64,000 bases of DNA from Acidobacterium sp. (GTDB lineage Bacteria > Acidobacteriota > Terriglobia > Terriglobales > Acidobacteriaceae): contig DAHUYD010000061.1 of the NCBI GenBank assembly GCA_027315385.1, positions 24,343 to 88,342 of the forward strand. The letters are read 5' to 3'. The position numbers were made by a program, and so were the translations under genes. This document shows, one piece after another, positions 1 through 8,422 of this stretch (within the stretch, counting starts at the first letter, position 1; every line of letters begins with the position of its first letter). The notes beneath the pieces were generated by a model. It saw only the letters and a list, made by a program, of their open reading frames with translations, had not been told where the DNA came from and did no database searches.

Positions 1-2
1 CC

Positions 3-2102
3 AGTGACTCGCTGCTGATCAACGAGATCGGGCGGCGAATGGCTGTGGCCCTGCTTGAAGGCGGAGCCGCCATTGCTTTGGCGACACCGCCGCACCGGCG
101 GCAGTTGGAGCGAGAAATGGAGCTCCGCGGGCTGGATGTTGCCGGGTTGGAACGGCAGGGACGCTGGATAGCGCGAGACGCTGCGGAGATCCTGGCCGCT
201 TTTATGAGAGAGAGCTGGCCGGATGAGCTTCGATTCGAAAAGACCCTGGGCGCACTTGTAGATGCCGCGGTGGGTGCCGTCGCTCGTGAAAAGGATTCCC
301 CACATCCGCATATTGCAGCTTATGGAGAAATGGTGGCGGTTCTGTGGGAACAAGGCAACACATGCGCGGCGGTCCGGGTGGAGGAGCTGTGGAACCAGCT
401 GGCGGAGACACGCCCATTCCATCTGTCCTGCGGATTGCCGCTGCGGTTCTTTTCGCACGGCACGGAGGACGTGATTCTTCGGCGAATCTGCTCGGAGCAC
501 AGCCATCTGGTGCCGGACCAAAGTTGCCAAAACATGAGCGAGGAGGAACGGCGCCGCCAAAGGGCATTGTGGCAGCTGCAGGCGCAGCCTCTGGAGGAAG
601 AGAGCCGGGAAGGGAGCAACGTTCGGCAGATACTGCGGGCACCGGACGGTGATCTGCGGAGTTTCCTGGAAACCGCGGTGATCGGGATGCCGTGGCTTGC
701 GCCGGATGGGACGATTCTGTGGGCGAACCGAACCGAACTGGAGATTCCTGGCTACTCCGCAGAGGAGTACGTCGGGCGCGGCACGGCGGATTTTGTGCCC
801 GACGCCAGCGCGATGGCTGAGATGCGGCGCATGGTGCTCTCCGGCGAGACCATCCGCGGATACGAATTGCCTGTGCGGAGCGGAGACGGGGCGATCGGCT
901 GGATTCGACTGGATGCCACACCCTCGATCCGAAACGGGAAAATCCTGCAAGCGCGCTCTTTCACCGTGGAGGGCACGGCGTCGCAGCGTGCCGACGAAGC
1001 GCAGATGCTCCTGGCCGCCATCGTCGAATCCTCGGACGATGCCATCGTCAGCAAGAACCTGGACGGAATCGTAACCAGCTGGAACGCTGCGGCGGAGCGC
1101 ATTCTGGGCTATAGGGCCGCAGAGATGATCGGAAAACCGATCCTGACCATTATTCCGCCGGAACTGCATGGCGACGAGCGGGAGATCCTCCGCAGGGTCC
1201 GCGCGGGCGAGCGTATCGAGCATTTTGAGACGGTGCGCATGACGAAGAGCGGAGAACGCCTGAATGTTTCGCTGACGATATCGCCGGTGCGCAACGCGCA
1301 GGGCGGGATCATCGGAGCGGCGAAGGTCCTGCGGGATGTGACCGCCGGGAAGAAAATGGAGGCGGCACTGCGGACCACGGAGCGACTGGCCTCCGTGGGC
1401 AGGCTGGCGGCCACGGTTGCTCACGAGATCAATAACCCGCTGGAAGCGGTGACGAACCTGATTTATCTGGCGCGGTTGGATGCCGCGCTGCCGGAGGGCG
1501 CGCGGGCCTGCCTCACAGCCGCGGATGAAGAACTACAGCGCGTATCTCATATTGCGAGGCAGACGCTGGGCTTCTACCGCGACACATCTCAACCCGTCAC
1601 GATCGATGTGGCCGAGGCGATCGGAGAAGTAATGGCCATCTACGAACGGCGACTGCGGTACAAGGAAGTCGCGGTTCAGCAGGATGTGCAACCGAGGTTG
1701 ACAGTGTGCGCCCTGCTGGGCGAACTCAAGCAGGTGCTCTCCAACCTGGTCGTGAATGCCATCGATGCATCGCCGAAGGGAACGGAGATCAGAATCCGGG
1801 CGTGGTCCGCGCAGCATCCGGTGACGGGTGTGCCGGGTATCCGGCTGACCGTGGCCGACGAGGGCGCTGGGATTCCTCCTGCGAACCGGCAGAGGGTTTT
1901 CATGCCTTTCTTCACAACGAAAAAGGATTTTGGGACTGGCCTTGGCTTGTGGATCACGCGCGATCTGCTGGAGAAGAAAGGCGGCGTCATTCGCTGCCGC
2001 AGCCATGTGGCTGGCGAGGGCATGCGCGGTTCGGGAACGGTGATGATGCTGTTTCTGCCGACGGCGAACCCTGAAACGTGCGTCCACGCGGTGGCCGCGT
2101 AA
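3..2102 (+). CDS. MEDS-PAS-PAS sensor histidine kinase (5' end outside window)
   Basis: The reading frame is open to the first base, and residues before the first ATG (position 39) continue a recognisable MEDS (DcmR-type sensory) domain, so the true start lies upstream. Counting from that ATG: MEDS about 1-180 (ATPPHRR, YGEMVAVLWEQG, VEELWNQLA), PAS about 210-315, second PAS about 325-440 (ESSDDAIVSKN, GYRAAEMIGK), HisKA with phospho-acceptor His462 in AHEINNPLE, then HATPase_c with N-box NLVVNAIDAS, DEGAGIP and GTGLGLW. No membrane segment is visible, so it is probably a cytosolic kinase that phosphorylates an unidentified partner. No response regulator is adjacent; the next gene is convergent 7 nt away. 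MEDS domains are known from methanol/dichloromethane sensing regulators, but the ligand here is unknown. Confidence 0.9.
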   Translation, partial: SDSLLINEIGRRMAVALLEGGAAIALATPPHRRQLEREMELRGLDVAGLERQGRWIARDAAEILAAFMRESWPDELRFEKTLGALVDAAVGAVAREKDSPHPHIAAYGEMVAVLWEQGNTCAAVRVEELWNQLAETRPFHLSCGLPLRFFSHGTEDVILRRICSEHSHLVPDQSCQNMSEEERRRQRALWQLQAQPLEEESREGSNVRQILRAPDGDLRSFLETAVIGMPWLAPDGTILWANRTELEIPGYSAEEYVGRGTADFVPDASAMAEMRRMVLSGETIRGYELPVRSGDGAIGWIRLDATPSIRNGKILQARSFTVEGTASQRADEAQMLLAAIVESSDDAIVSKNLDGIVTSWNAAAERILGYRAAEMIGKPILTIIPPELHGDEREILRRVRAGERIEHFETVRMTKSGERLNVSLTISPVRNAQGGIIGAAKVLRDVTAGKKMEAALRTTERLASVGRLAATVAHEINNPLEAVTNLIYLARLDAALPEGARACLTAADEELQRVSHIARQTLGFYRDTSQPVTIDVAEAIGEVMAIYERRLRYKEVAVQQDVQPRLTVCALLGELKQVLSNLVVNAIDASPKGTEIRIRAWSAQHPVTGVPGIRLTVADEGAGIPPANRQRVFMPFFTTKKDFGTGLGLWITRDLLEKKGGVIRCRSHVAGEGMRGSGTVMMLFLPTANPETCVHAVAA

Positions 2103-2109
2103 AGACGCT

Positions 2110-2478
2110 CTATTTCCGGTGCAGCAACGACAGGACGGAACGGGGCTTTTCCCTGGGCAGGCCCAGGCGTTCGCGCATCTCGGCGTGGAGGAAGCCGCGG
2201 CCCGGCTCATACGGTTGCACCCACTCGCCATCGATGACAAACTGCGGGATGGCGCGCTTACCCACGTGCGCAACGACCTCTTCGATCGCGCCGGGAGTTT
2301 CCTCCACGTCGATCTCGCTATAGGGGATGTGGTTGGCATCGAGGAAGCGCTTGGCTTCTCGGCAGTCCCGGCACCAGGAAGCGGAGTAAACAAGAATATG
2401 CACCGGATCAGGGTATATGGTCCGCGAGCCACGCGATAGGGAGCGGGGCACGGAGAGCAACTCCATGACAAACGTCAT
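2110..2478 (-). CDS. Glutaredoxin-family protein
   Basis: A small thioredoxin-fold protein. The redox motif WCRDC follows strand VHILVYSAS, and later come the cis-proline segment IPQFVIDG and the C-terminal helix. This matches the glutaredoxin / NrdH-like group that reduces disulfides or glutathione-type mixed disulfides in the cytoplasm. About 25 residues precede the usual glutaredoxin start; a GTG at 2403-2401 would give a core-length protein, but neither start has a clear ribosome binding site, so the longer ATG is kept provisionally. The C-terminal tail of about 30 residues is longer than usual. It is convergent with the upstream kinase and divergent from the ABC transporter. Confidence 0.8.
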   Translation of the reverse strand: MTFVMELLSVPRSLSRGSRTIYPDPVHILVYSASWCRDCREAKRFLDANHIPYSEIDVEETPGAIEEVVAHVGKRAIPQFVIDGEWVQPYEPGRGFLHAEMRERLGLPREKPRSVLSLLHRK

Positions 2479-2573
2479 GCTGCTTTGCTGACAATCTCCA
2501 CTGGAAGCTGGCGCCGAGACGCGCGATGCTGACTCTGCCGCTGAAGCAAATCTTGCGCGGCAGGAGAGACGCC

Positions 2574-3533
2574 ATGACAGCCACAGCAGTTATCCCCGGG
2601 GTGGGTCAGACCGGCGGAGCGGCCTGGCCGGTGCCGGTACCGCAGATGCGGACGGTAGCCCACCTGAACGAGGTAACCAAACGTTATGGCACGGTGACGG
2701 CGCTGGACCGCTTTTCGCTGGAGTTGCGCGCCGGCGAAGTGGTCGCGCTGCTGGGGCCGAACGGCGCAGGAAAGACGACGGCAGTGCGCCTCCTGCTCGG
2801 CCTGATTGCGCCGGCCTCGGGCACTGCTCGGGTTCTGGGCCGCGATCCGCGCGACTCCGATGCGCGCACGCGCATCGGCGCCATGCTCCAGATCAGCCGC
2901 GTGCCGGAGATGCTGCGGGTGCGCGAGCACATCGACCTCTTCCGCAGTTACTACCCGCAGCCGTTATCGGCGGCGGAGGTCGTGCGGCTCGCGCGCCTCG
3001 AAGGCATCGAAGACAAATTGTTTGGCAAGCTCTCCGGTGGGCAAAAGCAGCGCACGCTCTTCGCGCTGGCGCTGTGCGGAAACCCCGACTTGCTTTTCCT
3101 CGATGAGCCGACGGTGGGGCTGGATATTGAATCGCGACGCGCGATGTGGGAGCAGATTCGCGCCCTTTCTGCGGCCGGCAAAACAATCCTCCTGACCACG
3201 CACTATCTGGAAGAGGCCGATCTGCTGGCCAGTCGTGTAATGGTCATCAATAAGGGACGCATGGTGTGCGAGGGTACCCCTGCGAAGATTCGTCAGCGCG
3301 TCTCGGGAAAGCGTATCCGCTGCATCACGCGGCTGGATCCTGCATGGCTTCGCACCCTGCCATCCGTGTCGCAGGTGGAGAAGGACCGGGAGGCCGTGGT
3401 GATCCAGGCTGAGCAGGCGGAGCCGGTGGTGCGTGAGTTGCTCAACCGCGACCCGGAACTGACGGGGCTGGAGATTGCGTCCGCGGGACTCGAAGAGGCC
3501 TTTCTGGCGTTGACAGGCGAAGACAAAAAGTAG
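2574..3533 (+). CDS. ABC-2 exporter, ATP-binding protein
   Basis: ATPase subunit of an ABC exporter. Visible motifs are Walker A GPNGAGKT, signature LSGGQKQR, Walker B LLFLDEPT and H-loop TTHYLEE, followed by a C-terminal region of about 90 residues typical of drug/antibiotic exporter ATPases. The start at 2574 is chosen because AGGAGA lies 6 nt upstream; an upstream in-frame ATG at 2526 has no such site. The permease gene follows after 36 nt and a two-component pair after that, all co-directional. The order ATPase-permease-DesK-DesR resembles the Bacillus yvfRSTU cluster. The substrate cannot be read from the sequence. Confidence 0.92.
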   Translation: MTATAVIPGVGQTGGAAWPVPVPQMRTVAHLNEVTKRYGTVTALDRFSLELRAGEVVALLGPNGAGKTTAVRLLLGLIAPASGTARVLGRDPRDSDARTRIGAMLQISRVPEMLRVREHIDLFRSYYPQPLSAAEVVRLARLEGIEDKLFGKLSGGQKQRTLFALALCGNPDLLFLDEPTVGLDIESRRAMWEQIRALSAAGKTILLTTHYLEEADLLASRVMVINKGRMVCEGTPAKIRQRVSGKRIRCITRLDPAWLRTLPSVSQVEKDREAVVIQAEQAEPVVRELLNRDPELTGLEIASAGLEEAFLALTGEDKK

Positions 3534-3569
3534 TGATCGGGGAACAGAGATCGGAGAGGAGCGGAAATC

Positions 3570-4358
3570 ATGGCCAGCAATGCAATCGCAATCCAGCCGC
3601 GGGTGCTCGGGATGGGGTATTATGCGCGCATCTTCGCCAAAGAAGCGCGCTACGAATTCATTCGCATGCTGCGCACAAAGGCGTTTTCGCTGTCGGTGAT
3701 CGGCATGCCGGTCATGTTCTTTCTGCTGTTCGGCGTCTCGAACCGAAGCAACGGTTTCGGCGAATATCTGGTGCCGAGTTACAGCTGTATGGGAGTGGTA
3801 TCGGCATGCCTCTTTGGCATCGGCATGGCGATCGCACTGGAGCGGGCGCAGGGCTGGCTGGAGGTGAAGCAGGCCAGTCCGATGCCGCGGATTCTGTACC
3901 TCGGCGCTAAAGTGATGGGCTGCGCGGCATTCTCGATCATCATCGTAGGGCTGCTGGTGCTGCTGGGAGTAACGCTGGGCGGCGTCACCGTTACGCCCCT
4001 GCAGGTGCTGGAACTCTCCGGCGTTATCGTCGCGGGATCAGTGCCGTTCACCGCGATGGCCCTGCTCGTGGCGCTCCTGGTGCCGGCGAATTCCGGGCCA
4101 GGCATCATTAACCTCATCTACCTGCCCATGTCGTTCGCGTCCGGTTTCTGGATGCCCGTGAAATATCTGCCTCACTGGTTGCTGGTGATCGCGCCGGCTC
4201 TGCCCACCTATCATCTTGCCCAACTGGCCCTGGGCACCTTTGGCCTTGCGCAGCCGGGCGGCAGCATGGTGCGGCACTGGGAGATCCTGTTTGGATTTAC
4301 CCTGTTGATGCTGGGCGCGGCGTGGATCATCTTCACGCGCATGGAGGCGGAGGCGTGA
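3570..4358 (+). CDS. ABC-2 type permease
   Basis: Integral membrane subunit that pairs with the ATPase encoded immediately upstream. It has about six hydrophobic segments (for example around residues 40-58, 70-90, 110-135, 145-170, 175-195, 230-250), as expected for ABC-2 permeases of about 260 residues. GAGGAG upstream of the ATG supports the start. The stop overlaps the GTG start of the histidine kinase by three bases (GTGA), implying translational coupling and one transcript for exporter and sensor. Confidence 0.9.
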   Translation: MASNAIAIQPRVLGMGYYARIFAKEARYEFIRMLRTKAFSLSVIGMPVMFFLLFGVSNRSNGFGEYLVPSYSCMGVVSACLFGIGMAIALERAQGWLEVKQASPMPRILYLGAKVMGCAAFSIIIVGLLVLLGVTLGGVTVTPLQVLELSGVIVAGSVPFTAMALLVALLVPANSGPGIINLIYLPMSFASGFWMPVKYLPHWLLVIAPALPTYHLAQLALGTFGLAQPGGSMVRHWEILFGFTLLMLGAAWIIFTRMEAEA

Positions 4359-5527
4359 GCGGAACAGGGACTGAGTCGCACCCCCATCTGGATTCCGATC
4401 GCGAAAGAACCGAGCCGCCTCGGGACCGAGGAAAGTCCCCGACCCTGTTCGGCGACCGTAAGGAGCGCGGCGGGTCGTTCTTCGACTACATCTGGCTCAT
4501 CTATTCGCTGTTTTTTCTTGTCGATCCAGTTCAGCGAAACACCCGAATCGGGTGGGTGGAATTTGCCCTGGCCTACGCAGCTTTTCTCGTCTGCTACTTC
4601 GGCATGGTCTTCAGCCGGACCCAGCGCGGCAAAATCGGATTTCTGGTCGGCATGTTCCTGCTGGGTGTCGTCTACTTCCGCTTCAACCAGGGCGCTGGAG
4701 GCATGTTCATCTACACCGCTGCGATTGCTCCGTTCATCGTGGAGTCCATCAGCTTCGGGGTCGTGGCGGTTCTCGTGTCCGCAGCCCTCAGCGTCGCGGA
4801 AGGCGTCTATCTGCATCGCTCGCCCTGGAACTGGGGCATCTTCGCGGCGTTCTGCGTGACCGTCGGAGCTGCCAATATCGCAGCCGCGCAGCGCATGCGG
4901 GCCGGTCGCAAGCTGGGCCTTGCTTACGAGGAGATCGCGCACCTAGCGAAGGTGGCGGAGCGGGAACGCATCGCGCGCGATCTGCATGACGTGCTGGGGC
5001 ACACGCTGTCGGTGGTGGTCCTGAAGTCGGAACTGGCCGGCAAGGTGATCGATCGCGACCCGGAGCGCGCGCGGCGGGAGATCGGAGAGGTGGAGCAGAT
5101 TGCTCGCAACGCTCTGAGCGAAGTGCGCGAGGCAATTACCGGATACAGGTCGGAAGGCCTGGTCGCCGAGATTGCCCGTGCGCGGAAAGCCCTGGATGCT
5201 GCCGGAGTGAAGCTCGAAGTCACTGACGGATCTGGGCAAATCGCGATCACGGAGGAGACGGTTTTGTCGCTGATCGTGCGGGAGGCGGTTACGAATATCG
5301 TGCGCCACGCACACGCCAGCCACTGCTGGCTCACCGTGGAGAGCCGCGACGAAGGCACCTCGCTGATGGTCAGAGACGATGGGCGCGGCGGCATCCGCGA
5401 GGAGGGGAACGGGCTGCGCGGCATGCGGGAGCGCGCGGAGTCTCTGGGCGGCCGCCTGCAGATTGAATCAGACAAAGGGACGCGGCTGCTGGTGGAGATT
5501 CCTGCGCCCGCCGCGGCTGGCCGATGA
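4355..5527 (+). CDS. DesK-like sensor histidine kinase
   Basis: NarL/DesK-group histidine kinase. A short Arg/Glu-rich cytosolic start is followed by five to six membrane segments (about residues 45-170), then HisKA_3 with ERERIARDLHD (phospho-acceptor His211) and a HATPase domain with VREAVTNIVRHA, DDGRGG and GNGLRGMRER. The GTG start is chosen because it forms a GTGA overlap with the permease stop and has GGAGGCGGAGG just upstream; an ATG 33 nt earlier would overlap the permease more deeply. It probably senses membrane state or the exporter's substrate and phosphorylates the regulator encoded next. The membrane-embedded sensor without a large extracellular loop fits bilayer sensing as in B. 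subtilis DesK, which is an inference. Confidence 0.9.
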   Translation: MSGTGTESHPHLDSDRERTEPPRDRGKSPTLFGDRKERGGSFFDYIWLIYSLFFLVDPVQRNTRIGWVEFALAYAAFLVCYFGMVFSRTQRGKIGFLVGMFLLGVVYFRFNQGAGGMFIYTAAIAPFIVESISFGVVAVLVSAALSVAEGVYLHRSPWNWGIFAAFCVTVGAANIAAAQRMRAGRKLGLAYEEIAHLAKVAERERIARDLHDVLGHTLSVVVLKSELAGKVIDRDPERARREIGEVEQIARNALSEVREAITGYRSEGLVAEIARARKALDAAGVKLEVTDGSGQIAITEETVLSLIVREAVTNIVRHAHASHCWLTVESRDEGTSLMVRDDGRGGIREEGNGLRGMRERAESLGGRLQIESDKGTRLLVEIPAPAAAGR

Positions 5528-6135
5528 AGAAGATCCAGGTGGTCGTGGCCGAAGATCAGGCGATGGTGCTGGGCGCGCTGGCCGCGCTGCTGGAGACGGA
5601 GCCGGACATCGCCGTGTGTGCGCGGGCCAGCAACGGACGCGAGGCGCTGACCGCCATCTCCAAACTGAAGCCGGACGTGCTGGTGACCGACATCGAGATG
5701 CCGGAGATGACCGGGCTCACACTGGCCGCCGAGGTGCGCGACCGCTATCCGCAGACCCGCGTGGTGATCTTGACTACCTTTGCCCGGCCCGGCTATTTGC
5801 GCCGCGCGCTGGACGCCGGAGCGAAGGGATACCTGCTGAAAGACCGGCCCTCGGCCGAGTTGGCCGACGCGGTCCGCCGTGCGCATCGCGGGCTGCGCGT
5901 CGTGGATCCTCAACTGGCCGCCGAAGCATGGGAGACCGGCCCCGATCCGCTCACCGAGCGCGAACGGCAAATCCTCTGGCGCGCCGGGGAAGGGAAGTCC
6001 AGCGGGGAAATTTCCGAGGAACTCCATCTCTCCGAAGGAACGGTGAGAAATTACCTCTCCGAGGCGATCAGCAAGCTGGGCGCCTCGAACCGCGTGGAAG
6101 CCGCGCGACTGGCGCGTTCCCGCGGTTGGCTGTGA
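5524..6135 (+). CDS. DesR/NarL-family response regulator
   Basis: Two-domain transcription factor. The receiver domain spans residues 1-120 with acidic pocket E10/D11, phospho-acceptor Asp56 (VTDIEMPEMTG), Thr in LTTFARPGYL and Lys in YLLKDRP. A LuxR-type helix-turn-helix covers about 140-200 (LTERERQIL, GEISEELHLSEGTVRNYLSEAISKLG). It overlaps the kinase gene by four bases (ATGA), so the pair is translationally coupled. By analogy with other DesKR/YvfTU systems it likely controls the exporter operon it sits in; no operator was recognised. Confidence 0.92.
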   Translation: MKKIQVVVAEDQAMVLGALAALLETEPDIAVCARASNGREALTAISKLKPDVLVTDIEMPEMTGLTLAAEVRDRYPQTRVVILTTFARPGYLRRALDAGAKGYLLKDRPSAELADAVRRAHRGLRVVDPQLAAEAWETGPDPLTERERQILWRAGEGKSSGEISEELHLSEGTVRNYLSEAISKLGASNRVEAARLARSRGWL

Positions 6136-6280
6136 GAGATCTCCCGCCCATCCTTTTCTCCCGCGAAATCGCTCTTTCTGAGCGTCTGAAGGCGGATACC
6201 GAGCATCTGCCGGCATGCCCGGCTGGCCTCGGTTCGGGCTAATCTCTCTCCGGCGCTCCCCGGAAGATCGCGGCGTGCGG

Positions 6281-6286
6281 TACGAT
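6281..6286 (+). promoter_or_regulatory. Possible -10 box of ald
   Basis: TACGAT 40 nt before the chosen ald start, which would give a leader of about 33 nt carrying GAGAGAGA just before the ATG. No good -35 is visible, so this is weak. Confidence 0.25.
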
Positions 6287-6326
6287 GAAGAGTTTGCATC
6301 CGACCAGAACGACGCGAGAGAGAACG

Positions 6327-7442
6327 ATGATCATCGGTGTTCCGAAGGAAGTCAAAGACCATGAGAGCCGCGTGGGCGTTACGCCCGCGGGGGTGAAGGC
6401 ACTGGCCGAAGCCGGCCACAAGGTGCTGGTGGAAACGCGAGCCGGCGAGTTGTCGGCGTTTACCGACGATGAGTATCAGTCTGCCGGAGCGGAAATTGCC
6501 GGCTCCGCGCATCACGTGTGGGGCAATGCCGATCTTGTCGTCAAGGTGAAGGAACCGATCGAGAAGGAATACGGGTTCTTCCGCGAAGGGCTCGCGCTGT
6601 TCACATACCTGCATCTGGCGCCACTGCCGGAATTGACCGCGAAGCTCCTGGAAAAGAAGGTCGTTTCCATCGCCTACGAGACGATTCGCGACCGCGCTGG
6701 CACGTTGCCGCTGCTGACGCCCATGTCAGAAGTTGCCGGGAGAATGGCCGTGCAGGTCGGCGCGTCCTATCTTGAAAAGGAGCGCGGAGGCCGTGGCGTA
6801 CTGCTGGGCGGCGTGCCCGGCGTGCCGCCAGCAAACGTGTGCGTCATCGGCGGCGGGATTGTGGGCACCAACGCCGCGAAGATTGCGCTGGGCATGGGCG
6901 CCAGGGTGACACTGGTCGACGTCAACCTGAACCGTCTGCGCGAGCTGGACGATATCTTCAACGGGCGGTTGTTTACCCTCGCTTCGAATTCCTGGAATGT
7001 TGCGCGCGCGGCCCAGGAGGCAGATCTGGTGATCGGCGGCGTGCTCATCCCGGGCGCGGCGGCGCCGAAGATTGTCACCCGCGAGATGGTGAGCAGGATG
7101 AAAAAGGGTGCCGTGATCGTGGATGTCGCCATCGACCAGGGCGGTTGCGTGGAAACGGCGCATCCCACGACCCACAGCGACCCCGCTTTCGAGGTGAACG
7201 GCGTGGTCCACTACTGCGTGACGAACATGCCCGCAGCCGTCCCGAACACTTCCACCCTGGCCCTGACGAACGCAACCTTCCCATACGTGATGCGGCTGGC
7301 GCGCCAAGGCGCGAAACAGGCCATTCTGGACGACGACGGGATCCGCGACGGCGTGAACACCTGCGCTGGGACACTGACCTGCGAACCGGTGGCGGCTTCC
7401 CAGAAGAAGCCCTGGACACCGGTGCGGCAACTCCTGGGCTGA
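6327..7442 (+). CDS. ald: Alanine dehydrogenase
   Basis: NAD-dependent L-alanine dehydrogenase, interconverting alanine and pyruvate plus ammonia. The start MIIGVPKE is the standard family N-terminus and is preceded by GAGAGAGA; an ATG 42 nt further upstream would add an atypical extension. Visible elements are the pyruvate-site lysine in VVKVKEP, the catalytic histidine in TYLHLAP, and the Rossmann motif [18 protein letters not shown] ending at VTLVD. The length of 371 residues matches the family. The gene stands alone after the DesKR operon, and a hairpin follows it. Confidence 0.96.
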   Translation: MIIGVPKEVKDHESRVGVTPAGVKALAEAGHKVLVETRAGELSAFTDDEYQSAGAEIAGSAHHVWGNADLVVKVKEPIEKEYGFFREGLALFTYLHLAPLPELTAKLLEKKVVSIAYETIRDRAGTLPLLTPMSEVAGRMAVQVGASYLEKERGGRGVLLGGVPGVPPANVCVIGGGIVGTNAAKIALGMGARVTLVDVNLNRLRELDDIFNGRLFTLASNSWNVARAAQEADLVIGGVLIPGAAAPKIVTREMVSRMKKGAVIVDVAIDQGGCVETAHPTTHSDPAFEVNGVVHYCVTNMPAAVPNTSTLALTNATFPYVMRLARQGAKQAILDDDGIRDGVNTCAGTLTCEPVAASQKKPWTPVRQLLG

Positions 7443-7450
7443 AAACGCTG

Positions 7451-7472
7451 CGGGCCGGTCAGAACCGGCCCG
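7451..7472. terminator. Bidirectional hairpin between ald and the lipoprotein gene
   Basis: Perfect 9-bp inverted repeat CGGGCCGGT / ACCGGCCCG with a 4-nt loop, sitting between two convergent stop codons. It lacks a proper T-run, so its efficiency as an intrinsic terminator is uncertain. Confidence 0.5.
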
Positions 7473-7481
7473 TCGCTGTTA

Positions 7482-8282
7482 TTACTGCCCTTCGGTCACC
7501 GTGACGGAGCGTTCCAGGCGGAACGTGATGAGGGTTTCCGCCGGCAGGAAGATCTGGTGGTTGCCCGTCATGGCAGTGCCTGCGGTGCCGGCCCCCGCTC
7601 CCGCGAGCGCGCCGATCAGCGCCCCTTTTCCACCCCCCGCGAGTCCCCCGATGAGGGCGCCGAATGCTCCGCCGCCTCCTGCGAAGAGCGCTGTGCGCCT
7701 GCCCTTGCCTTTTTCCACGCGCTCCATGGTGCTGGTCCGGACTGCGTAACTGCCCCACTGGGTCCTGATGCGCTCCAGGCGCAGCTCCAAAAGTGCGCCG
7801 CCCTTGAACCGCCCGAGCGGTCTGGCGTCGATCACCGTGCCTTCAGCGCGGGCATCGCGGGGTATGACGGTTTGGCCGTCGATGACGATCGGATCGGCCA
7901 CTGCGGCGGTGAACGTGTCGCCCGCCTGATTGATTTTCGATCCGAGATCCTGGTTGATGCGCACGCGCACCCGCGTGTTCGCCGGAATGACAACAGCCGC
8001 TGGAGGCGGCGGCGCCTGCGGCTGCTGCGCGGCGGCGGACTGCGGGCTACCGGCCTGCGGACCCGAACCGTACTGGGGACTGCCCGCCTGGGGCGCGGAA
8101 CCTGACTGGTCCGGCGGTGGCGGCGGGGGATTGCCTCCCCCTGCCTGTTGCGCCGCTGACTGCGTCGAGGCCGGGGCCTCATTGCTGGCCTGCGGATTCT
8201 TGCTCTTGTTGCAGCCGCTCGTGACAAGCATTGCCACCAGTGCCGCGCCTGCTGCGAGTGCGTAAAGACGCTGGTATCTCAT
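7482..8282 (-). CDS. Glycine-zipper lipoprotein with Pro/Gln-rich linker
   Basis: Predicted lipoprotein: basic start MRYQR, hydrophobic stretch, and lipobox VTSGC with Cys24 as the lipidation site. The start is chosen to give this signal; longer versions would bury it. A low-complexity linker (about 30-95) contains repeated QAGSPQ and polyproline. A beta-rich domain (about 97-190, starting VIPANTRVRVRI) precedes a glycine-zipper membrane segment (FGALIGGLAGGGKGALIGALAG) and a short C-terminal strand (FLPAETLITFRLE). The domain after the linker is clearly homologous to the C-terminal half of the BON-domain protein at 13.1-14.2 kb. Probably an envelope structural protein of unknown function. 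Confidence 0.85.
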   Translation of the reverse strand: MRYQRLYALAAGAALVAMLVTSGCNKSKNPQASNEAPASTQSAAQQAGGGNPPPPPPDQSGSAPQAGSPQYGSGPQAGSPQSAAAQQPQAPPPPAAVVIPANTRVRVRINQDLGSKINQAGDTFTAAVADPIVIDGQTVIPRDARAEGTVIDARPLGRFKGGALLELRLERIRTQWGSYAVRTSTMERVEKGKGRRTALFAGGGGAFGALIGGLAGGGKGALIGALAGAGAGTAGTAMTGNHQIFLPAETLITFRLERSVTVTEGQ

Positions 8283-8390
8283 ATGGGAACCATTATGATG
8301 CATTTCGAGCCAAGATTGTTGCCCAGTCACCCGGGCTGGGCAGATATCGGCGCACTCGCCCCCTGGCTCTGCGTGCCCCGGCCGTCGGCC

Positions 8391-8396
8391 TATAAT
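8391..8396 (+). promoter_or_regulatory. Consensus -10 box before the NtrY-like gene
   Basis: A perfect TATAAT, conspicuous in this G+C-rich sequence, lies 14 nt before a GGGAGGA ribosome binding site (8410-8416). No convincing -35 element is seen at the usual distance. Confidence 0.45.
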
Positions 8397-8422
8397 CATC
8401 GGATATTCAGGGAGGACTGTTC

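Noticed and set aside
6697..6715. TGGCAC-like word resembling part of a sigma-54 promoter
   Set aside because: It lies inside ald, spacing to the second element is wrong, and no gene starts downstream.
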